Positions 19,635-29,543 of a stretch of DNA of 64,000 nucleotides are shown one piece after another. The DNA comes from Agrocybe praecox (taxonomy: Eukaryota; Basidiomycota; Agaricomycetes; Agaricales; Agrocybaceae), in the NCBI GenBank assembly GCA_964017145.1, contig OZ024842.1, forward strand, positions 4,402,001 through 4,466,000, read 5' to 3'. Every line of letters starts with the position of its first letter. Within the stretch, counting starts at the first letter, position 1. The translations under genes and the position numbers were made by a program. The notes under the pieces are model-generated. The model saw nothing but the letters and a program-made list of their open reading frames with translations, did no database searches and had not been told where the DNA came from.

Positions 19635-21480
19635 CAGTAACTGCCCTAAAACGTTTGTTCACAAATGACAGTTGTTCCTGAGGTTGGATAAATAATCCAT
19701 ACGCATCGCAGCACAGAAGACTTGAATAAACATTAATAAATTTTATCCATGGTTTCCCTTCAATAAATAACGCAGACTTATAATAAGATTATACTCTCAC
19801 TGGAACAATAAATTCACACGTATTTATTCATCTCCTGGATTCATAAATTTGCGCGCGTTTATCCATCACTTGGGACAATAAATCTACGTGCATTTATTCA
19901 TCCCTCGGGACAATAAATGCACAGAATTTTATTCATTTCCTGGGTCAATAAATCCGCGTGAATTTATCCATCACTTGGGACGATAAATCCATGCCCATTT
20001 ATTCATGAATCTACGTGCATTTGTTCATCCCTCGGGGCTTATTTTGGTCATTTCGGACATTTCCGAGACACAGACGCTCGTCTTTCCCTGCGGCGCACGC
20101 CACACCCACATCATTTGCCTACCCGTTTCTCCGTATTTCTGAATCCTTAGCTGAACATTTTCTTGTCTTACATTATTTTAATTCTCCATGGTAGCTGTTA
20201 ACCTCATATTTTCTCTTATTTCATGTATATAGAACCATACATAAGCGCAAGAGCAAAATTTAAGCAAATATCAGTGATTCCCAGCGCCAAACTTTACTTT
20301 CCCATTATTTTACTGCTGCAAGAATGGTTCAAAATTTTTCATAGATTAGGCTGGGGTGTAATTACTTTTTATTTATTTGATTGTCTTTTTTTACTCTTGT
20401 AGATTTTATACTCACCATGAGTATCTTGTTTAGATCTTTAAGGACCGATGTACTTCACAATATCCTTTACTCTTTCTATATTTCATCGAATTAATTTGCA
20501 CCATAGCTCTCATAATAGTATATGATTATTTTTTTCAGCTTTGATTAAGCACCACCTTTTTAAAATTTATGTGGGCATATTGTGGCCAACCCATGATCAT
20601 CATTCAAGTCTACCCATGTAAATCATGTTTGAGTATGTACGCATTTGAGCACCATTCTGACCTTTACTCATTTGTAACCCAATCACCCTGGGAAGTATAT
20701 CATTTGAAAGGTATAATTTTACTTAACACATAAATGTATTTATTTGGGTATAATATAATACATACGAACCTCCATTGTTATTTTTCATTTCTAATCTCCC
20801 AAGACACATGGCGGTACCGCGGCCCGTCACGTTGAACAAAGTAAATGGCACATATTGCGGCATTTGCCGGGTGGAATGCACATCGGCCGGGCAGGCGCCC
20901 ATATGGCCATTCCAAATGGGACCTCTATAGTAAGAATGTATATTGGATACGCTTGTAGTGGAAATAAGCCATTTTGTTCATTTGTTGTTTTTTGTTTTTC
21001 TAAGCGCCAACAGCCCCAAGCGGAACTCAATCGGACTACGAAATGTAAAGATGATGTGGGAACAGCCGCCGGCATGCACCGCAGACGAGCGTCTTTGATG
21101 GGTCTCGGAAATAACCGAAATAACCAAGTGCGTGGATTTATCGACCCAGGGGATGGATAAACATGCGTAGATTTATTATCCCAAAGAATGGATAAATGAG
21201 CGTGGATTTATTGTACCAACAGATGAATAAACACGCGTGGATTTATCCTCCCAAGGGATGGATAAATGCCCGTCAATTTATTGTAGTGACAGAGTATGTA
21301 TAAATATATTATAAGTTGATTATAAGTCTGTGTTAGTTATTGAAAGGATGCTATAGATAAGTTGTAGTAGTATTTATTCATAATCTAAATGCTCTAGTTC
21401 ATGGGTCTCTGTGTATGAATTATTTATTCAACAAGGGTAATTACTGTCATTTGTGAACAAACGTTTTAGGGCAGCTACTG
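19635..21480. mobile_element. Non-autonomous TIR element with inverted subterminal repeat arrays
   Basis: A 38-bp sequence starting CAGTAACTGCCC at 19635-19672 recurs inverted at 21443-21480 with one mismatch. Inside each end lie arrays of a roughly 40-bp unit (about 19800-20040 and, inverted, about 21120-21300) built from CAATAAAT, CGTG and ATTTATTCATC blocks. The centre is AT-rich with no transposase or other credible gene. I could not define a target duplication; partial similarity outside the 38 bp (to about 19613 and 21505) suggests the true ends lie further out. The CAG ends and subterminal repeats recall hAT-type non-autonomous elements, but that is only an analogy. Confidence 0.7.
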
Positions 21481-21767
21481 AGGGTTTGTATATCATTATA
21501 ACATCTACGCCTGTATGCAGACGCCAGAGACTCCTCTCTCAGAAAAAGCATGTGATGAGGCTCTTTCCATCGTACCCCCTAAATTGTCAGGTGGTACCAT
21601 AAACAATAGCCGAATGTCAAATAGCCTTATGCACGCAAAGAATGAGTTCATTCAGATGAGGCACTTATGTATAAATGCAACAAGGGATATTCTTATCTCC
21701 CTACCTTTCGTGCCTTCGACGAACTTATGCGCTTAACGTCCTTTCAAAACACGCACTTTAATTCACG

Positions 21768-22416
21768 ATGTTCTCCAAAGTGTTCGCCGTTATCGTCACC
21801 GTCGCCGTTATCGCCAACGCTCAGGGCTTTGCAGACATTTCCTCCTGCGTACTTGCCTGTGTCATCCCTGGTGCTATCCAGAATGGATGTGCGGATCCGT
21901 ACGTTGATTTTGTTTTCTGCGTCTTTCTGTAACGTTCCTAAAAAAAAAATTGCAAAAAAAAAAGAAAAAGTCGCGACGCTCAGTGCACCTGTGCTTCGCT
22001 CCAGATCGTCGCCGACGTTACCCAATGCTTCGAGCTCGATTCAGTCTGCTTAGTGCACAGATGATGTGCCTGCTATGTTCCTCCAGGCTCGTGTCTTCAG
22101 ACCGGATATTATGAATGATACTTCAGTCGACGTTATCGCCACTGAAACACCTACCGGCGTCAATTCAATCTCATTCACTCTCACCTCGTCTTTTGCCTCG
22201 GCCTCTGCTTCTTCCAGCGCGAACGCGACTTCTAGCACAGGAGGAGCGACTTCATTGTCGTCTTCTTCGTCTGCTGGATCCTCTAGTAGTGCAACCAGTT
22301 TTGCTCCTCCCTCAGCGACTGAGGGTGCAGGTAGCGGAGCTGCAGGACTCGGTTCCAAGAATGCCGGTATTGGAGCTGTCGTGGCCGCTGTCGTGGCCGG
22401 CGTGTTTGCGTTGTAA
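21768..22416 (+). pseudogene. CFEM-domain GPI-anchored surface protein, apparently damaged
   Basis: Exon 1 (21768-21898) encodes a signal peptide (MFSKVFAVIVTVAVIANAQG) and the start of a CFEM cysteine domain (SSCVLACVIPGAIQ, NGCADP). Splicing to 21971 restores DAQCTCASLQIVADVTQCFEL. The frame then stops at a TGA, while the next conserved block (CTDDVPAMFLQARV) resumes in another frame behind a CTGCTTAG acceptor at about 22050 that has no usable donor before it. The expected eighth cysteine is Phe. The tail (to 22416) is a Ser/Ala/Thr-rich stalk ending in a hydrophobic GPI-signal-like segment. Intact CFEM proteins are secreted, eight-cysteine, wall or membrane proteins, some binding haem. I read this copy as degenerate, probably by a deletion that removed most of an intron; an assembly error is the alternative. 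The first intron ends in an unusual A-rich acceptor. Confidence 0.65.
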
Positions 22417-23251
22417 AATACTGAAAGGTCCGTTAGACCGCGACCATTACCGGACAGGATAGTAGAACTTTTTGTAACGAAAGACTAATTTTAGTAATTA
22501 CTTACCTTTGGCAATGAAGTGTATCTTGGCTTCGTAGAGATATTTACTGGGCAAGGCGGATTCTTCCGACGTTCCCCCCCAGTTCGTTCATCTTGATTTT
22601 CGTGTTGCGTTTCCTATGCGTCTAATATATGTTAGTACGCATGTGATTCTCGACGATGGTCAAACATTCATAATGTTAAAATGACCGGGTCTTCGAGGTC
22701 ACTCGGGTTGTAGTAGGGACCCTCGCAATCAAGCGAGGTTTGCATTTCACGTAGGTACACTATAAATACAAAATGTGTAGCTACAATAGCCTACAAAGTA
22801 ATAAGGAGAAAATAAAATAAACAAGGGATAATGGCATAAAATATGCCAAATGTCAATATAAGAATGAAATGCAGATTATCTCCTCGAGATAATCTGCGGC
22901 TATCAAGTGACCACTTCGTGGTGCGCTTGTATTTACCCCGATTATTCCAACACATAACAGCGATAAGGACAATAATTACAATGTGCATAGTAAGCCCAGC
23001 CTTTTATAAGCGACTCCTTCGAGAACCTAGTCTCGCGCTCGCCGAGTGTGCCACCAACACTTGTTTAGCTCCAGGTGAGAAGTGCGCCCTGTGGGCAAGT
23101 TCTGCGAAGGAAGTTGAAGGAAGGCAAGTGGAAAGGATGCAGATGGAAAGGTGAGAATATAGTCTCCATATGAAACGAAAGTCTGTAGTCAAAAAAAGGT
23201 TGCTCAAAAAAGGTTGCTCCATATTTCAGCATGACTGAGACCTTCTTTAAC
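22417..23251. other. Intergenic with a perfect 12-bp-stem hairpin
   Basis: No gene is seen. Positions 22871-22897 form a perfect inverted repeat (GCAGATTATCTC, 3-base spacer, GAGATAATCTGC), and an imperfect second stem follows near 22905-22930. They could be the fold of a small RNA or relics of a TIR element. Confidence 0.5.
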
Positions 23252-23352
23252 GGGCTCTTGGCACAGGGGTAGCGCGCACGCTTTGCATTGACATGGATTC
23301 AATTCCATGTACAGGCTGCGTGAGGTCGTGGGTTCAAATCCCACAGTGTCCA
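23252..23352 (+). tRNA. tRNA-Ala (anticodon TGC) with a 29-nt intron
   Basis: The acceptor stem GGGCTCT pairs with AGTGTCC (one T:T mismatch) and includes the G3:U70 wobble that identifies alanine tRNA; the discriminator base is A. The anticodon stem is CACGC/GCGTG, with TGC at 23284-23286. The intron (23288-23316) begins after position 37 and can fold on itself (ACATGGA/TTCCATGT). The T arm GTGGG-TTCAAAT-CCCAC is perfect and a T-rich Pol III terminator follows at about 23355. One A:C mismatch in the D stem leaves a slight chance of a decayed copy. Confidence 0.87.
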
Positions 23353-23517
23353 TTTCTTTTTGTTTTTACTTCTGTGAAGATGTTATCCGAGACTTGTTAA
23401 ACGCAATAGACGGTAGTCGCAGAAGGTAAGTAAAGTTATTTCTTGATTTTATTTTAATATTGGAAGAATCGGGCCATATGTAATGCATCGCAAACGCTTG
23501 TACGAGCCACCAATCCT

Positions 23518-25733
23518 TTACTCAGTCGCATTGGCGCTCAAAATGAGTTGACGGGCTTCAGGGGATCGTACTGTGATCGAACATTTAAATTTGGCTTTGT
23601 GTCTTCATTTTTAGTCAGCGTCAGTAGCAGATACACTTGCCATAAGCTCCAATAACATACCTAAGAAGACCGAAGTCTTCAAAGTCATCGTCAATCTCGA
23701 TGTACTCCCCCTTGTCGTCCTTGGCCTTGCCGATATCGAAACAAGCGAGAATAGAGACGATTATGAGCCACATCTAAAGGACGGTGGGATCTTTATAATT
23801 GACTAGTATGTAGAATGTAGCACTTACCGTAGAACTAGCAACATACTTTCCTACGCATACTCTTCCATGTAAAGACGAAGATTAGTACCTATAATCTGAT
23901 GAGACTTTCATATGTTCATGCTTACCTGCGTCCGAATCCATATGCCAGTATCCTATCGTCGTCGTTGAGACCTGACTCACTGTCTAAAAATCGTTCGGGC
24001 TTAAATGTCGATGGATTGGGGTATTTGCTTTCGTTGTGTCCCATTCCCCTATCCATTTTCCTTTCAGTCGTAGCTTATAGAAGAAAGGAAGCGCTTTAAA
24101 GGGCTAACCATAAGTTTGCAATAACCATTGCGCCTAGTATGTGGCAGATTGCAGAAGGAGTGCGGGCTGCATAAGCAACAGTAATATGTCAAAAAAAGAG
24201 TGTACGTGTATTCACCTTTCGGAATGGCGTATCCTTTATAAACGTCATCCTCTGATGCAGAGTGCGGTACGCCAAGTGGCAACGGTGCAGCAATCCTCAT
24301 CAACTCCCGGTAGATTGCTTCTATGTATGGCATTTTTCCCGAAGTCCGATCAGTGAAGTCCGGGAGGCGTCTCGAGCCGACGACTCGATCTATTTCATCG
24401 TGTGCTTTCTTTTGAACGGCAGGGTTAATAGCCATATAGTAAAAAAATGCTTTGGTTGCTGCAATTGTCTGAAACAGCGAGAAAAAAAATCAGGGAAGAA
24501 AGGTATACGGGGAAGGAATAGACTTCACTGTGTCGGAAGCGCCTATATGTTGTACTATCAGATTCTCGATCCCTAATGACGCCAATTATAGGATTTGTAC
24601 ATACCTCCGTATACTGTATATGCAATATTCTCCACAGCTTCTTCCTCCTCTAAGGAGACTCCGTCGACGTACTTCTTTTCTAACAGGTCCGTAACCAAAG
24701 ATGGGACGGAAGTTCCTGCAGCCTGTGAAAGGAATAATAAAATAGGGCATAACACAACACATGGACAGCGGTGGAACTCACATATCTCTCCTTTGCATGA
24801 TCCATTGGTATGCGTATCATCTCCATGACCATCTGCTTAACCACAGCAGCAGCCCTCACAGAATAAGTTCCTGGAACCCATGCTGGTATCTTTCCGAGAG
24901 CAGGAATGATGTCGATGTAGTTGGCTCCAGGGAGTAGCAGCTCACATGCTGCGAGGACTGCCTCGTCTGCGACCTTGATACAAGGATCATCCAAAGATTT
25001 AACTTCATAGCCGTACATAGAGACGAGCGGTATCGCTATAGACAACCTAAGAACAGCTTCAGCGCTGATGCAAGAGAGAGTGGAATAACAATGAATTCTT
25101 ACATCTTATTGTGATTCTCAAAATTTTCAGGCGTTTCCAACAATCCTTGAAGCATCTCGTGTACTTTCTGCGACTGTAACGGATGATATTTATGTGCGGC
25201 TGCTTCGCGAAAGTTCTGTTGACAGATTCTCCTGTGTAGTCGCCACTTATCATCATGTCGAAGTAGAGAGACCGCAGTATCCATTCCAATCCTATGATCG
25301 AAGCATAAGCTCCTTGTCATCGACATGATCGTAATGTGACGTACATCTTGGCCATAGGTATTACCGGCCTATCAGAGTATATCCTGGCGCGCTTCTCGAG
25401 TAGTTCCTCTGCATCATCAACAGCATTCAAGATAATTATATGGCTCCCAAGCACCTCGACGTGCAGGATGTCACCTAGGTCACGCATGAGCTTTCGGCTT
25501 AAGAGTTGAGTGACTACCACGCTCTGGAACTCACTTCCGCATTGCTTTCCCCACTCCAGATACTTCATTGCAGGATTTGAAAGAGGCATATCTAGTGCGT
25601 TGCCGATGAATGGTTTAGGCTTCGGTCCCGGAGGATGACGGAGACGATTGGGATTTACGACGTAGTCGCGTATGAGCCTTGCTCCCCATAGTACAAGTAC
25701 TAGTACGACTACGGAGATGGCGCTGGTGATCAT
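23518..25733 (-). CDS. Cytochrome P450 monooxygenase, 526 aa
   Basis: Twelve exons (25535-25733, 25345-25474, 25103-25312, 24782-25046, 24605-24722, 24529-24542, 24216-24468, 24109-24133, 23926-24060, 23828-23861, 23661-23773, 23518-23602) join to 1581 nt without a stop. Visible: an N-terminal membrane anchor (VVVLVLVLW) with the PPGPKPKPFIG proline hinge; the I-helix oxygen-binding motif GASDTT; ELMR (ExxR); KPERF; and the haem-binding YGFGRRVCVG with its cysteine thiolate. Length is normal for a microsomal fungal P450. It would oxidise a small molecule at the ER using electrons from P450 reductase; the substrate is unknown. Oddities: the sixth exon is only 14 nt, and the intron at 25313-25344 is only 32 nt, yet both are needed for alignment with the family. 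If that intron cannot be removed, the product would stop early. It is first in a run of minus-strand metabolic genes. Confidence 0.9.
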
Positions 25734-26156
25734 GAAAGTTATACAATGGGAGTGGGTAGGAAAATGTTGCTACTCATATCTGTATTCTATATGTATGTAT
25801 GGAGAGGAATTCCCATGCTAGGTAAATTAGGTGTACGATTTTATTCACGTATATATCGCCTCTGTTAGACGGTATTGAATAGTCACGTAATTATAAAGAA
25901 ATTCACCGCCTTCTTATAACCCTCTTCCGTGTCATTCATCCCAGTGCATGTCACTGTCAATTAATGTATGCCGCAAAGAGACGAATCATATCGTTCAGCA
26001 GACGTGTGAGACTCGAGAATCTTCACTCCCGGAATAAGCGAGAAACCCTAGCTTGGCCTTCCTTTTCTTTGTCTTCCTCTCTAGGTTGTCCTTCAAGTTA
26101 TACACCCAACGGCATCCCACTACCCTCGCTAGATCGAGTTCGTTCCCACCAGCTAT
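25734..26156. other. Upstream region of the P450, no other gene seen
   Basis: AT-rich sequence upstream of the P450 start is followed by edge sequence of a decayed copia fragment. No separate coding signal is seen. Confidence 0.5.
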
Positions 26157-26800
26157 CTATGAGAGACTTCCATCACTGTCAGGTGGCGAAATCCCTTGTA
26201 AGCGATCTGATTTACGAGATGCTGGTGGGTATGCAACACGAGGGCGCGATTTTGGGCCACTGGTGGTAATGAGGCAGGTGGTAAAGACATCAGGGAGTTC
26301 CATTACCCCTTTCAGTATCGACCTCGGTGCTAATTTACCAGCGCTTAGCTCAAGCCTCGTTGGGAATCTTGGCGTATGGCACACAACCGAAAACTCGAAG
26401 ATGAGACACATCAGGTTTCCGACCGTGGAACATCTCGTGGATTGCATGTTCCTCAAATATGCAGCCGTCCTTGTCTCATCCGCCCAGTATGTGCTAAATC
26501 TGGCATCATGTAACATGGCCCGCACCCGGTCAAGCACTGTTCGGTTTAATCGTTCAACAACGCCGATTTGTGACGTTTAATATGGTGCCGTGACTCAGTG
26601 GTGAGTAATGCCGTGTCGTTTCACATCCCACGCTGAGTTCTCGAATTTAGTTCCATTATCAGATCGAACTTTGGCAAGCATCTTCCTCCCCGTTACTCGC
26701 TTTCCCCTCATCTGAAACTCTTCCATGCATGTCTGTGGTCTCCATAGGCTTGTTGGAGAGAAAGGACGGCTCGGCGTACGCTGAGTGGGTATCTTCATTA
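26157..26800 (-). pseudogene. Ty1/copia integrase fragment
   Basis: Translated from the minus strand, 26800 to 26595 includes the copia integrase block VRSDNGTKFEN and KRHGITHH, and 26540 to about 26160 continues with LDRVRAMLHDARFSTYWADE and AAYLRNMQSTR. These are the core and post-core parts of a copia-type integrase, broken by stops and frame changes. No gag, RT or LTR was found nearby, so this is a short decayed remnant. Confidence 0.8.
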
Positions 26801-26989
26801 AGCATTATATAGGTTTTACTAAGAATGTTGTTGCAGGTCCGAATAAATCAGATTATTTCCACGAAATGGATCGGGCAGTTAACTGGGCTGCACTGCCACA
26901 ACCGGGCACTGTTGGAGTGGTCTGCTTTATGTGAACAGAAAGGGCCTGTATATCATATTCGTCACTAGAGATAGAAGCACATATAGCGA

Positions 26990-27640
26990 CTAAAAGATAC
27001 TCTCGAGACCTAACATGACATTCTTTGCAGACTTACGAAGTCGAGAACGGCGACCTTTCTTCCCCGTGTTTGATTTCAAACGTATGCCCTCCCCAGAACC
27101 GTCAAACCTCCCCATGTCTAAAGAAGGCTTGGTGATGTGCCTTAGTAGATACTTAAGCAAATTCCCCGCATTTGCGTTTTTTCGGGGAAAATATCGCTTC
27201 GCCATCGTCGTATATTTGCTGAGCTCGAGAACAGAAGGGAAAGGACTTGCGGTACCTCTGTCAATCAAGTCGACGACGTTCACATGGCTGCCAGTGGAAG
27301 TAACGACCTTGATCGTCAATTCAGTCGGTATCGAATGCAAATTTGAGGAAACGGGGGAAGTACCTTGCGACATTCAACCAATGTTTCCGGGACGTCAATT
27401 ACGCCCAACCTCATGCAGAGGTCTTTCCAAGCCTCAAGCCTATCCTCGTCTGTCCCATAGGTACTGTTGAATTGCTTAACTAACCTGTTCTTGAATAACC
27501 TCTCTGCTTTTTGCCGCTCTTTTTTATTCTCGTCGGCATCGCGCTCGGACAACATGCTCCCTGAACGTCAACCAGAGAACTTGCAAAGTCTCTTGAACTC
27601 GGAGGTAACGGGTTTATTAGAACCGTGGATGAAACCAGGA
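26990..27640 (-). pseudogene. Pseudogene of the small RGG-tail protein family
   Basis: Reading leftward from about 27640, the translation carries VDFFSNYPGFIHGSNKPVTS, then KQFNSTYGTDEDRLEAWKDL, an intron with GTACTT donor, and VNVVDLIDRG, SKYTTMAKRYFPRKNANAG. The same blocks occur in the same order in the intact gene at 52839-53544. A TGA (27570-27568) stands where the family has Trp, so the reading frame is interrupted in the first half. The C-terminal tail here is basic but lacks the Gly-Arg repeats of the other copy. The family is widespread in Agaricomycetes as unnamed proteins; its role is unknown to me. Confidence 0.75.
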
Positions 27641-28035
27641 TAATTGGAGAAGAAGTCGACAATGACAGACTTCTCCTACACGACGGATCAGCGACCTTAC
27701 ACTAACAGCTATGTTTGAAAGGTCGCAACTCATACGTACCTCTAAATAAGACACTTTTATTGAACGGAAAATCTTTCGTGTTGTAGAACTGAGAAAGGTG
27801 GACGAAGTTGGGGAACGATGGAAGAATTGGGGAGGTTCAAAGACTAAAAACTGCATTAATTTAACCGTCGCTGGGCGCCTAATTAATGTACTTCCCGTTC
27901 CGCTGTAATTCATTCCTTCCGCGTGTTGGTTAGGAAGTCCCAACTTAAAGCAGCCTTTATGATTGGCATGGATACCCGTCCCATTGCTCGTTAATTACAC
28001 GAAATATGCCAAGATTCACGACATGTCACCATTCT
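27641..28035. other. Intergenic, nothing recognised
   Basis: This lies between the RGG-family pseudogene and the 3' end of the reductase gene. Short frames only. Confidence 0.5.
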
Positions 28036-29543
28036 CTATAATTTTGCAGTCGCCTTTTCAGAGTTTTCAAATAGCCTGCTATTAAGCCAGTATTGAACCC
28101 ACAGCTCAATGTCGTTGTCGTCTATGGGTGCTAGGTTACGAAGCGTGGAGCTAATTTTTTGGGCTTCAATGGTACAAAAAGTTGTTTGTATGACGGAATT
28201 GGCGTATCCTTCACGTTTCCAGCGCTCTGGATTGGGTCCACTACAGAAGAAGTTCATAACTTTCAAGAAAGGCTATTAACAAAAGATTTAGTATATCGAG
28301 AATAAAGAACATGAGAAGAAAAACGATTTACAAATTTACGCAGGTCGCCTGCACTTCGAACAACCTCACCCTCCTTCTCAAGGATCGAGAGCCACTCATA
28401 CCAGCCTATAATAGGAAGGACTTCACGCGAGACACGTAGGTCGTGTATTACTTTTGCAACGCTCCGTAATACGTCCACGGCAGAACAAGGTCTGGGACGA
28501 CTTATGTTTAAGGCTTGGGGAAGGCGGTTTGCGCTAAAAACGATGTCGGATACGATCCGCCCCATTGCATCCATAGGGATCCAAGGAAATACCTGACAAT
28601 TAAAACTAGTCAGAAACCAATGGATTTTTTTTTTGAAGGCATAGGATACTTACGGGGCTGATTAAAGGTAAGGCGCCAAGGGAAACCGCAGTCCTCACCA
28701 GAGAAGGAAACCATTGCGTTGTAGACCACGATCCTGTGGGGTTACCGCCAGACACCTGATCAACGCGTAAAGTACATGCACTTAAATCACTTGTAGCCAA
28801 GATCTGCTCGAATAAATTGTTCAAACAAACATATTATAATTTATAAGGTGGATATCACGTACCCGCTCGGCAACGTATTTACTTTCCCCATATCCATTCC
28901 CTACTGCATATCGTGCATCCTGTAGGATACTCTCTGGATATGGCCCCTGTACATCGCAGTCCCATGACTGTGCCACGGAGATCGAACTTATGAAGATGAA
29001 ACGAAGTTGACATACATGCGCCGACGCCTTGCCTAAAATAATCAAATTTCGCATGCTCCGTATGTTTTCCTCAAAAGCAGGTAAAGCAAGATTGAGATGA
29101 ATTTTCCACGCGCAGTTGATGATGACGTTTACAGTTTCTTGAATCTGTTTGTATATCGCCACCGGAAGCCCCAAGTTATGTAGGGAGGTGTCGCACTCAA
29201 GGGAGTAGATTTTTGGATGCTGTAAAAGCAACGTGTCCAACCCCAAGTCCAAAAATCGGCGTTCGTGCCGAGCATGTATCGGTTCATCTCGACGAGAAGA
29301 CCTATTGAGGGTATAAATTTTCTTCATTCTATCATCAACCACAAGGTTCGCTAAGATTGATGCTCCCATGGATCCAGTGGATCCAGTAAGGACGGCTACA
29401 CCTGAGTTAGTAGCCGAGTTAAACTTTACAGCGCTGTCAGGAAAAGTAGTACCGCTGTCGACAATCTTGTACTTCTGTATCATTTTATCAACTGCGAGGA
29501 CGGATGTTTCTGTTGTCGAGTGTGCGTTCGTCTCTGGCGCCAT
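28036..29543 (-). CDS. Stand-alone thioester-reductase-like protein (NAD-binding 4), 442 aa
   Basis: Four exons (28863-29543, 28654-28803, 28332-28592, 28036-28272) join to 1329 nt with GT-AG introns of 59-61 nt. The protein carries the Rossmann nucleotide-binding motif GSTGSMGASILANLV near residue 65, ISSISV, the YxxxK-like GYGESKYVAER, and the later LRVDQVSGG segment. This is the pattern of the reductase (R) domain at the end of fungal NRPS-like enzymes and alpha-aminoadipate reductase, which releases a thioester as an aldehyde with NADPH. The adenylation and carrier domains expected before it are absent: the ATG at 29543 begins directly at the linker typically found between carrier and R domain. 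It may be a free-standing reductase or what remains of a larger enzyme. Neighbours are a P450 and an MFS exporter on the same strand. Confidence 0.85.

Noticed and set aside
20827..21160. A coding gene in the centre of the TIR element
   Set aside because: Overlapping short frames on both strands lack transposase motifs and are unsupported by codon pattern.
26053..26580. A plus-strand protein gene of 175 aa
   Set aside because: It is the mirror of the copia integrase fragment on the minus strand, whose translation has clear family motifs.
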